The position numbers and the translations under genes were made by a program. The notes beneath the pieces were generated by a model. It worked only from the letters and a program-made list of their open reading frames with translations. It did not search any database and had not been told where the DNA came from. 36,955 bases of DNA from Aureispira sp. CCB-QB1 (GTDB lineage: Bacteria > Bacteroidota > Bacteroidia > Chitinophagales > Saprospiraceae), in contig CAMBRK010000042.1 of assembly GCA_945870185.1 (NCBI GenBank), forward strand, positions 1 through 36,955, given 5' to 3'. Of this stretch, positions 25,270 through 31,772 are shown piece by piece (within the stretch, counting starts at the first letter, position 1; each line of letters opens with the position of its first letter).

Positions 25270-25815
25270 ATGGCAAAGAAAAACAGGATGGCTAATGAAA
25301 TCAATGCAGGGTCAATGGCTGATATAGCCTTCCTATTGTTAATTTTCTTTCTAGTCACGACCACCATTGCAGAAGATAAAGGAGTACTTGTAAAGTTACC
25401 ACCTTTTTCTAATGACCCACCACCTGAGTTAAAGTTGAATACCAGAAACGTATATTCAGTATTAGTCAATGCTCAAAATCAACTTTTAGTTAGAGGTGAA
25501 CAAATGGATATTGCAAAACTTAAAAGTAATACCAAAATATTCATTGCCAATCCTCAGAAGTTGGAGAACATGGCCGTAAGTCCAAAAGATGCTATCATTT
25601 CATTAAAAAATGATAGAGGTACTAAGTATGGTACTTATCTAGAAGTTTATAACGAGCTTAAAGCAGCTTATAATGAGCTATGGGATGAAGCATCTATGGT
25701 GAAATTTGGAAAAGGTTTTGAAGAGATTTCGGCTGACAAACAAAAGGAAATTAAGGAAGAAATTCCTTTGATACTTTCCGAAGCCGAACCGACAAAATTT
25801 GGAGACGAAAAATAA
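25270..25815 (+). CDS. exbD: ExbD/TolR family protein (first copy)
   Basis: 181 residues. A short cytoplasmic N-terminus (AKKNRMANEINAG) leads into a single helix SMADIAFLLLIFFLVTTTIA that contains the protonatable Asp of ExbD. A periplasmic domain follows, with KGVLVKLPPF, NVYSVLVNAQNQLLVRGEQ and an extended central region (TKYGTYLEVYNELKAAYNEL). The C-terminal about 30 residues are charged. It is one of two non-identical ExbD copies in the operon; two ExbDs per ExbB are frequent in Bacteroidota and may form heterodimers in the channel. Confidence 0.92.
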   Translation: MAKKNRMANEINAGSMADIAFLLLIFFLVTTTIAEDKGVLVKLPPFSNDPPPELKLNTRNVYSVLVNAQNQLLVRGEQMDIAKLKSNTKIFIANPQKLENMAVSPKDAIISLKNDRGTKYGTYLEVYNELKAAYNELWDEASMVKFGKGFEEISADKQKEIKEEIPLILSEAEPTKFGDEK

Positions 25816-25843
25816 TTTGTTGACAATTTAAAAACAGGATCAT

Positions 25844-26317
25844 ATGTCTAAGTTTAAAAAGAAGCAAGGTAATACTACTCCAGGTATATCTACAGCATCA
25901 TTACCAGATATTGTCTTTATGCTTTTGTTCTTCTTCATGGTTGTAACCAAGATGAGAGATACAGAACTTATGGTAACAGTTAATACTCCACAAGCATCAG
26001 AAATGACAAAATTGGAGAAAAAGACTTTAGTTAATTTTATCTTCATAGGAAGACCAACGGAAAAGTATACGAAACAAGTTGGAACTAAGCCAAGGATTCA
26101 ACTTGGGGATAAGTTTTCGACGACAGATGATATTCCATTGTTTTTAGCTAAACACAGGGAGTCTGTGCCTGAAGGCCAAAAGCAAAGTATAATCTCTTCC
26201 CTTAAGGTTGATAAAGATGTCACTATGGGTATAGTGGGTGATGTAAAGACTTCACTACGTAAGGCTGGACAACTTAAGTTGAATTATTCAGCTAAGCAAA
26301 GAGAACGTACTAAGTAA
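25844..26317 (+). CDS. exbD: ExbD/TolR family protein (second copy)
   Basis: 157 residues. The N-terminal SKFKKKQGNTTPGISTASLP precedes a single helix with the conserved Asp (PDIVFMLLFFFMVVTKMRD). The periplasmic domain continues with ELMVTVNTPQASEM, LVNFIFIGRPTEK and a late VTMGIVGDVKTSLRKAGQLK strand-helix. It diverges strongly from the first copy outside the helix, so the duplication is old. It starts 28 bases after the first exbD and ends just before the bidirectional terminator at 26341-26377. Confidence 0.92.
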   Translation: MSKFKKKQGNTTPGISTASLPDIVFMLLFFFMVVTKMRDTELMVTVNTPQASEMTKLEKKTLVNFIFIGRPTEKYTKQVGTKPRIQLGDKFSTTDDIPLFLAKHRESVPEGQKQSIISSLKVDKDVTMGIVGDVKTSLRKAGQLKLNYSAKQRERTK

Positions 26318-26340
26318 AAAGTTTTCGAAGTTTAATATTA

Positions 26341-26377
26341 AAAGGGTTGTAGGATTAATTTCTTACAACCTTTTTTT
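26341..26377. terminator. Bidirectional terminator between the exbBD operon and the flavin reductase gene
   Basis: GGTTGTA (26345-26351) pairs with TACAACC (26364-26370), flanked by AAA and TTTTTTT. The plus-strand T-run is strong and the minus-strand T-run is short (TTTT). It overlaps the stop codon of the minus-strand reductase, so it serves both convergent units. Confidence 0.8.
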
Positions 26378-27098
26378 ATCCATATAATTCGAATACAATT
26401 TGTGATCGATTGTAGCCCATATTTATAATATTTTCTACTGCTTGGTCTACCATACCCGACCATCCACAAATATAAAATCTTCTATTGGCTGATACATCGA
26501 TATATCTATTTTGATAGATATCATGGATATAGCCGTGATGAAACGCTTGGAATTTTTCTTTACTTAGGGCAAAATCAAAGAAAAAATTTGGGTGTTTTTG
26601 GGCTAATTTTTGCCATTGCTCCGAGTATAATAGTCCGCTAGCATATCTGGTGCCAAAAACTAAGTGGATTTTATTAAAATTTAAATTGTTTTGATCAATA
26701 TAATTAATCATGCTACGAAAAGGTGCTATCCCTGTTCCCGTGCATAACATGATAAGCTCTTGGTTTAGTTCTTGTGGTAATATAAAACTACCATCTGGAC
26801 CTTTAAACTTAAGTATGGTCCCTACATTACAAGCTTCAAATAAGTACTTAGTACCTAATCCATTTTCAGATCTAACGATGCATAGCTCAATTGTATTAGT
26901 ATCAGAAGGTGAACTTGCAATAGAATAACTTCTCCACCTGTCCAATCGTTTTTCACTAACGGGTAGGTCTAACGTTATAAATTGACCCGGGATGAAACTG
27001 AAGTGATCAACATCTTCTATTTTTAAAGTAAACTGTCTAGTATTGGGTGTCAAGTTCATGATTCCAATTACTGTGGCGTCATACCAGCGTGTAGGCAT
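26376..27098 (-). CDS. Ferredoxin-NADP reductase-like FAD/NAD(P)-binding oxidoreductase
   Basis: 240 residues, a minimal FNR module without an added ferredoxin or globin domain. The FAD-binding barrel has FIPGQFITLDLP and the diagnostic RxYS motif in WRSYSIASSPSD. The NAD(P) domain has LCTGTGIAPFRSMI, GTRYASGLLYSEQW and the C-terminal CGWSGMVDQAVENI, then FELYG. The terminal aromatic region stacks the flavin in related enzymes. It probably transfers electrons between NAD(P)H and a small carrier; the partner is not encoded nearby. It begins 19 bases after the DinB-like gene stop on the same strand, so the two are likely co-transcribed. The ATG at 27098 gives MPTRWYDATVIG, a normal start. Confidence 0.9.
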   Translation of the reverse strand: MPTRWYDATVIGIMNLTPNTRQFTLKIEDVDHFSFIPGQFITLDLPVSEKRLDRWRSYSIASSPSDTNTIELCIVRSENGLGTKYLFEACNVGTILKFKGPDGSFILPQELNQELIMLCTGTGIAPFRSMINYIDQNNLNFNKIHLVFGTRYASGLLYSEQWQKLAQKHPNFFFDFALSKEKFQAFHHGYIHDIYQNRYIDVSANRRFYICGWSGMVDQAVENIINMGYNRSQIVFELYG

Positions 27099-27117
27099 AA
27101 TTCAAATTTAAGAACAG

Positions 27118-27657
27118 TTATTTATTTAGGTATTTGTCTTGGAGTACTTCTAGATGATGTTTAGTATGATAAGTATTCCACATAAGAATCTCTCTTAATG
27201 TCATTTTGCCCATTAAAGGGTGCGGAAGCAAAACGGTATCTAATTGAATGTTACTTAGTTGAGATGTTTTCTGATTGATTTTTTGATTTAGCTTTTCTAA
27301 TTGGTCAAACCAAATGTCAATTTCTGCAGCATTGGACTGCGGCATATTTCTTGAAAAAGGCCCAACTACTCCGGGACCAGCTGCAGCTAGTTTTTCTTGA
27401 TATCTTTGCACCACTTCATCATAAGTTCTTGAAGGACGATTACTTTTCCCAAATCTCCATTTAAGGAGAAAAATAGGAAGTTTTAATGCTTTTAACAATG
27501 GGTAGGTCGATTGGACTAAATGAATCACGTGTTGGCCTGCAGTCCATTTATCTTCTGTTGGTTTATACTCCCAAATCATCGGATTTTGAACTAGAAAAAA
27601 CTTTTTCAATTCAGTTGTTTGCTTCGTAAGGTTTTGGGTTATTTGATCGGACGTCAT
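27118..27657 (-). CDS. DinB-like four-helix-bundle protein (DinB_2/DUF1569 type)
   Basis: 179 residues. The helical pattern and His residues match DinB/YfiT-like metal-binding proteins: KWTAGQHVIHLVQS near residue 38, then WNTYHTKHHLEVLQD near the C-terminus, with the typical H...HxxxH ligands. The family includes thiol-dependent transferases and uncharacterised stress proteins; no substrate is suggested here. The ATG at 27657 starts MTSDQITQNLTKQTTELKKF. It lies upstream of the flavin reductase, with 19 bases between stop and start, and both may read from the same transcript. It is separated by 93 bases from glyA, without a clear hairpin. Confidence 0.82.
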   Translation of the reverse strand: MTSDQITQNLTKQTTELKKFFLVQNPMIWEYKPTEDKWTAGQHVIHLVQSTYPLLKALKLPIFLLKWRFGKSNRPSRTYDEVVQRYQEKLAAAGPGVVGPFSRNMPQSNAAEIDIWFDQLEKLNQKINQKTSQLSNIQLDTVLLPHPLMGKMTLREILMWNTYHTKHHLEVLQDKYLNK

Positions 27658-27750
27658 ATATTTTTGTTTTGTTAAAAAACTAAAGTGAACAAGTCATGGG
27701 CTTAAGTACGTCACAAAAAATAATATCAATTAATCGTTAAATTTTATTAT

Positions 27751-29019
27751 TTAATACAAAGGAAAATCCAGCATAAATCTATTGACTTTAGATTTAACAT
27801 CTTTAATTACGGTATCGTTATCTTTATTCATAATGACTGCATCCATCCACTCTACTACTTTAAGACAATGTTCTTCTTTAAAACCACGTGTAGTGATAGC
27901 TGCTGTACCTACTCGAATCCCCGAAGTAAGCAAAGCGGACCTACTGTCAAAAGGCACCATGTTTTTATTTATCGTAATATCTGCGGCTACTAGGGCGTTT
28001 TCAGCATCTCTACCTGAGATATCAGATGTTTTACCACGAAGATCAATGAGCATTAGATGATTATCTGTACCTCCAGAGATGATTTTATAACCAAGTGATG
28101 TAAATGCATTAGACATTACATTGGCATTGATCATTACTTGTTTACCATATTCTCTGAAGGAAGGTTGTATTGCTTCTCCAAAAGCAATCGCTTTGGCAGC
28201 GATAGCATGCTCTAATGGTCCTCCTTGCATTCCTGGAAAGACAGCACTATTGAGTACAGTTGACATCATGATCGGTTCTCCTTTTTTGGTAGTTCTTCCC
28301 CAAGGATTAGGAAAGTCTTTGCCCATCATGATAATACCACCACGCGGTCCTCTTAGTGTTTTGTGAGTAGTAGATGAAACAATATGGCAGTGTGGAATTG
28401 GGTCATTAAGAAGTTTGGCAGCAATCAAACCAGCAGGATGTGCAATATCTGCTAATAGTATAGCTCCAACTTCGTCTGCTATCTCTCTAAATCTTTTATA
28501 ATCCCAATCTCTGGAATAGGCCGATGCGCCACAAATAATCAATTTTGGTTTGACTTCTCTGGCTTTTGAAGCTACTTTATCCATGTCGATGCGACCAGTA
28601 TCTTCTTCAACACCATAAAAATTAGCTTGATACACTTTACCTGAGTAATTGACAGGAGAGCCGTGTGATAAGTGGCCACCATGGGATAGATCAAAACCTA
28701 AAATAGGATCACCAGCCTGAAGGACACCCAAAAAGATAGCAGCATTAGCTTGAGCTCCAGAGTGAGGTTGAACATTGGCATATTCAGCTCCGAAAAGTTG
28801 ACAAAGACGATCTATTGCTATTTGTTCTACCTTATCAACAACTTCACAACCTCCATAATACCTTTTGCCTGGATAACCTTCGGCATATTTGTTGGTAAGA
28901 CAGCTTCCTAATGCATTTAATACATCTTGAGATGTAAAATTTTCTGATGCTATGAGCTCAATACCATGTCTCTGTCTTTCTAATTCTTCTTGTATAAGTT
29001 GGTGTACTACGGCGTCCAT
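27751..29019 (-). CDS. glyA: Serine hydroxymethyltransferase
   Basis: 422 residues, the usual length. It converts serine and tetrahydrofolate to glycine and 5,10-methylene-THF (PLP-dependent, cytoplasmic). Visible motifs are [13 protein letters not shown] at the start, [49 protein letters not shown], the PLP lysine in [13 protein letters not shown], and [14 protein letters not shown]. The ATG at 29019 gives [16 protein letters not shown], slightly shorter before the ELIASENF block than in many homologues but acceptable. A near-match promoter box (TACCTTTA) lies upstream. It is probably monocistronic or leads the downstream DinB-reductase pair. Confidence 0.97.
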   Translation of the reverse strand: MDAVVHQLIQEELERQRHGIELIASENFTSQDVLNALGSCLTNKYAEGYPGKRYYGGCEVVDKVEQIAIDRLCQLFGAEYANVQPHSGAQANAAIFLGVLQAGDPILGFDLSHGGHLSHGSPVNYSGKVYQANFYGVEEDTGRIDMDKVASKAREVKPKLIICGASAYSRDWDYKRFREIADEVGAILLADIAHPAGLIAAKLLNDPIPHCHIVSSTTHKTLRGPRGGIIMMGKDFPNPWGRTTKKGEPIMMSTVLNSAVFPGMQGGPLEHAIAAKAIAFGEAIQPSFREYGKQVMINANVMSNAFTSLGYKIISGGTDNHLMLIDLRGKTSDISGRDAENALVAADITINKNMVPFDSRSALLTSGIRVGTAAITTRGFKEEHCLKVVEWMDAVIMNKDNDTVIKDVKSKVNRFMLDFPLY

Positions 29020-29092
29020 ATTGTTTATATTAAGGCCGTAAAGGTACTTAATACAATACTTTATTTTTCAATTATTGGGGATTATTATAGGT

Positions 29093-29140
29093 AAAAAATA
29101 AAGAGTTGTACACTAGATAATGTACAACTCTTTATTTTTT
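29093..29140. terminator. Perfect 20-bp bidirectional terminator hairpin with no adjacent intact gene
   Basis: The arms at 29093-29112 and 29121-29140 are perfectly complementary over 20 bp (core AGAGTTGTACA / TGTACAACTCT with A/T-run flanks) around an 8-base loop, CTAGATAA. T-runs occur on both strands. On the minus strand it directly follows the decayed CHU_C coding remnant at 29164-29340, so it was probably that gene's terminator. Confidence 0.85.
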
Positions 29141-29163
29141 TAAGAACTAAAGAATTAGTTATT

Positions 29164-29340
29164 TTAAAATGCTGTCAGTACCTTATTTTAAAAATGATCA
29201 CCGTTGATAAAAGTTCCTTTAATTCAATAATTATAAGCGTCAGGCGCTAATGGCTATCCGTTAAAATTACCATCCCAGCCATTTTTTATATTTTTACCCG
29301 AAACTATTCTTTTGGGCATATTATATTAGGTAAGTTTACA
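29164..29340 (-). pseudogene. Decayed C-terminal T9SS type B (CHU_C, gliding-motility-type) sorting domain
   Basis: Minus-strand reading in one frame gives KLT-stop-YNMPKRIVSGKNIKNG, then WDGNFNG-stop-PLAPDAYNY, then stop-IKGTFINGDHF, then stop-NKVLTAF and a final stop at 29164-29166. This matches the end of the CHU_C type B sorting domain, whose usual pattern is x-x-IYNRWG-(about 15 residues)-WDG-x-(Y/F)-NG-(Q/K)-PL-x-x-(D/G)-x-Y-x-(Y)-(W)-I with a final strand. Internal stops are at 29326-29328 (TAA), 29254-29256 (TAG, likely from CAG), 29224-29226 (TGA, likely from TGG) and 29188-29190 (TAA). All remaining pieces stay in frame, so decay was by substitutions plus some change around YNMPK. 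The upstream edge coincides with the inverted-repeat element at 29341. The rest of the gene is absent. Confidence 0.7.
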
Positions 29341-29597
29341 TTGAACCCGGATTATGCATTAGAAAATCTATTCTGAAGCTAAACTTCGTGCCTTTGGCTC
29401 GACAAGGTCTGCAAATCAGAATCCGCCGCGGCGGACTATTTTTCTTCTGTAACCGTAGCGGTGCTACGCTTTTCGAATATAAATAGCTGATTTACCTGCC
29501 CGCCTACCATGTAGTGGTCAGGCTGGTTGCATTATAGCTTCTTCCCGCTAAAGCGGGACAGGCTATGACAAAGTTCTAACGCATAATCCAGGTTTAA
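29341..29597. mobile_element. MITE-like structured element with 24-bp imperfect terminal inverted repeats
   Basis: The left end (29341-29364) and the reverse complement of the right end (29574-29597) match at 21 of 24 bases; the shared core is GGATTATGC then TTAGAA. The interior is GC-richer than the flanks and full of nested complementarity: GAAGCTA (29375-29381) with TAGCTTC (29535-29541); AAATCAG (29413-29419) with CTGATTT (29487-29493); a 14-base perfect palindrome TCCGCCGCGGCGGA (29422-29435); hairpins CGTAGC-GGT-GCTACG (29454-29468) and TCCCGC-TAAA-GCGGGA (29543-29558). No transposase frame is present and no target-site duplication could be made out. It could be a non-autonomous transposable element or a REP-like dispersed repeat. 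Confidence 0.65.
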
Positions 29598-29704
29598 CTC
29601 ACGATGTCTTAATACGCTGTAGCAGTTTTAGCAATGGTGTAAGCAGTTACGGTACAATTTATTTGTATTTTATTAATAATCGCAAGTAAAGTAACTAATA
29701 TGGA
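29598..29704. other. Short gap downstream of the LysR gene, nothing supported
   Basis: Between the element and the LysR stop I see no gene or hairpin. The minus-strand frame reading CTVTAYTIAKTATAY then stop could be a further scrap of the lost surface protein, but this is too short to support. Confidence 0.4.
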
Positions 29705-30631
29705 TTAGATATAATTATTGATCCAGTCGAAATGTTTGTTTCGAATGTTATCTTTTTCTTCTGAAAGATAGTTTAAAAATGCTCTTGCAGCTGGGCTGAG
29801 GGACTTGTTTTTTAACCAAACCAAACGCCAGGTTGTAACAACTCTTACTTCGTCGATAGGAAATATTTGTATCCTGCCATCATTGATTTGATCTTTCATT
29901 CCTAAAAGTGGTAAAATGGAGATTCCCATACCTGCCAAAATAGCTTGTTTTAAAGCCTCGTTAGATGAAAATTCTACTTTTTTTATGGGTTTTATTTTAT
30001 TTTTTGCAAGATACTTTTCAGCAATATAACGAGTAGCAGAACCTTCTTCTCTCAATAAAAAAGGATATCTCTGCAATATTTGTTTTAGATTCTGATCATA
30101 TTGATTCCAAATGGACGAATTACATACTAAAAACAAGTGATTAGGAAGGAGCTCGATTTCTTCTAGGTCTAAGTGTGGCGGCATGATGGATAAAAGAGCA
30201 AAATCTGTTTGATTTTCTTTCAATGCTTCTACTACATCTGCCTTACGATTGGTGTCCAAAAACAAATCGAGACCCTGATGCAAGGTAAAAAAATCACTAA
30301 TAAAATAAGGCATGACATATTTACCCGTAGAAACCATTGAAATTCTAATCTTACCGGTAAGTAGACCCTTAAATTGCTGGATTTTATAGTTTATTTCTTC
30401 AACTTCAAAAATAATATTTCTTGCTGCCTTTGCTATCTCATAACCAAAATCGGTGATGTAAACCTTTTTACCTATAACTTCTGTAAGCGGTAAACTAAAT
30501 TGATCTTGGAAATTCTTAAATTGAATAGATACAGCGGGCTGACTCAGAATTAATTGTTGGGCAGCTTTGGTAATAGACTGACGATCTACGATGGCCAAAA
30601 ATACTTTGAGTTGATGAAGTGTATAATTCAT
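29705..30631 (-). CDS. LysR-type transcriptional regulator
   Basis: 308 residues. The N-terminal winged helix-turn-helix is MNYTLHQLKVFLAIVDRQS, then ITKAAQQLILSQPAVSIQ, a textbook LysR DNA-binding region. A linker helix and a periplasmic-binding-like effector domain follow (LTGKIRISMVSTGKYVMPYF; REEGSATRY; FSSNEALKQAILAGMGISILP). The REEGSATR and NEALKQAILAGMGIS motifs resemble the CbbR/CysB-like subgroup. Effector and targets are unknown. It is divergent from the SPFH lipoprotein gene with a 107-base intergenic region, so LysR-family logic would predict control of that gene or autoregulation. The intergenic ATnnAT-rich sequence shows no clear T-N11-A operator. Confidence 0.93.
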   Translation of the reverse strand: MNYTLHQLKVFLAIVDRQSITKAAQQLILSQPAVSIQFKNFQDQFSLPLTEVIGKKVYITDFGYEIAKAARNIIFEVEEINYKIQQFKGLLTGKIRISMVSTGKYVMPYFISDFFTLHQGLDLFLDTNRKADVVEALKENQTDFALLSIMPPHLDLEEIELLPNHLFLVCNSSIWNQYDQNLKQILQRYPFLLREEGSATRYIAEKYLAKNKIKPIKKVEFSSNEALKQAILAGMGISILPLLGMKDQINDGRIQIFPIDEVRVVTTWRLVWLKNKSLSPAARAFLNYLSEEKDNIRNKHFDWINNYI

Positions 30632-30738
30632 AAAATAAATTTATTAAAACCATTAAAACTATAAATTAATATAAATAAACATCAATGACTATCATATGTT
30701 TAACCTGCATATTTTCTAATCATTAAAATTTAAATACC

Positions 30739-31506
30739 ATGAACACCAAATTTTTTATCTTAGTTTTACTTAGTCTTTCTTTTACCAGCTGTGTAACGGT
30801 TAGACCAGGGGAAGTAGGGATGGTTCAGTCTTTGGGTAAGTTGTCCAACAAAGTAAAAACACAAGGCCCAGTTTTTTTCAATCCATTTACACAGAGAGTA
30901 ATAAAAGCATCCATACAAACAGCCAATCTTGAATTATCATTAAACCTTCCAAGTAAAGAAGGACTTAGTGTAAATTCACAGATTTCGATTCTCTACAGAT
31001 TGGAAAAAAACAAAGTGCCTGATATTATTAGAGAATTGAGCTTAGATTATGAGCCAGTGATATCCAATGTTTTTAGGTCTGCTTCCGCGGATGTTTGTTC
31101 TCAATTTTTTGCTAAAGATATGCATTCTGGGATGAGAGCTAATATCGAAGAGGCTATCAGGAAAAAAATGGATGTAATTTTAGGTCAGCAAGGGATCACT
31201 ATCGAGTCCGTCTTGATGAAAAGTATTCAACTTCCAGCAGGTCTTGCTAACTCTATAGAGCAGAAGCTTCAAGCAGAGCAAGATGCTATGAGAATGGAAT
31301 TTATCCTGCAACAAGCAAGACTTGAAGCTGATAGAAAAATTATAGAAGCTAAAGGCTCTAGAGATGCCCAGATCATTATGTCTGAAGGATTAACTGATCA
31401 AATCTTGAAATTAAAAAGTATAGAAGCCATGAATAATTTAGCTAAATCACCTAATGGTAAAATTATCATCACTAATGGGGCTTCTCCATTGATCTTGGAG
31501 CAATAA
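30739..31506 (+). CDS. SPFH/prohibitin-family lipoprotein
   Basis: 255 residues. The N-terminus MNTKFFILVLLSLSFTSCVT carries a lipobox (FTSC), so the mature protein is expected to be lipid-anchored at Cys18. The SPFH/band-7 domain follows (RPGEVGMVQSLGKLSNKVKTQGPVFF, read in pieces, then LPSKEGLSVNSQISILYRL). A long helical region contains KLQAEQDAMRMEFILQQARLEADRKIIEAKG, read in pieces, typical of prohibitin/flotillin oligomers. The family forms membrane ring scaffolds that regulate proteases or organise microdomains. The coiled-coil-prone segment around residues 175-215 supports oligomerisation. It is divergent from the LysR regulator and followed by a terminator, so it is monocistronic. 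Confidence 0.9.
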   Translation: MNTKFFILVLLSLSFTSCVTVRPGEVGMVQSLGKLSNKVKTQGPVFFNPFTQRVIKASIQTANLELSLNLPSKEGLSVNSQISILYRLEKNKVPDIIRELSLDYEPVISNVFRSASADVCSQFFAKDMHSGMRANIEEAIRKKMDVILGQQGITIESVLMKSIQLPAGLANSIEQKLQAEQDAMRMEFILQQARLEADRKIIEAKGSRDAQIIMSEGLTDQILKLKSIEAMNNLAKSPNGKIIITNGASPLILEQ

Positions 31507-31583
31507 AAATTAAAGTTCTTCGTAAAGAGTTCATACACGTTTTGTTTTGTTCATTTTTTTTGTTTTGTTAATTAATTCGATAT

Positions 31584-31625
31584 AACCCTTCAAAGTAAAA
31601 GTACCTTGAAGGGTTTATTATTTTT
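31584..31625 (+). terminator. Rho-independent terminator after the SPFH gene
   Basis: AACCCTTCAA (31584-31593) pairs with TTGAAGGGTT (31606-31615) around a 12-base loop, then TATTATTTTT. It lies 78 bases after the stop. Confidence 0.8.
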
Positions 31626-31734
31626 GGTATCTTAAAATTTTGAGTCCTAAACAAATTGTAAACAAACGAAATAAATTAGTTTTTTGGGTAATTTCATCAT
31701 CTAGACCAACAGCTATAAATAAAAAGAATTTACT

Positions 31735-31742
31735 TACATTTG
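31735..31742 (+). promoter_or_regulatory. -7 promoter box (TACATTTG) for the M14 peptidase
   Basis: TACATTTGC matches TAnnTTTG, 30 bases before the ATG at 31773. A -33 TTTG at normal spacing was not seen. Confidence 0.5.
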
Positions 31743-31772
31743 CATTGATTTTTCAATGACGAAATAGTAGAC

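Noticed and set aside
29341-29597. CRISPR array or IS element
   Set aside because: No regularly spaced direct repeats and no transposase frame; the repeats are inverted and nested.
29341-29597. Target-site duplication flanking the element
   Set aside because: The bases outside the inverted repeats (TTTACA left, CTCACG right) do not match convincingly.
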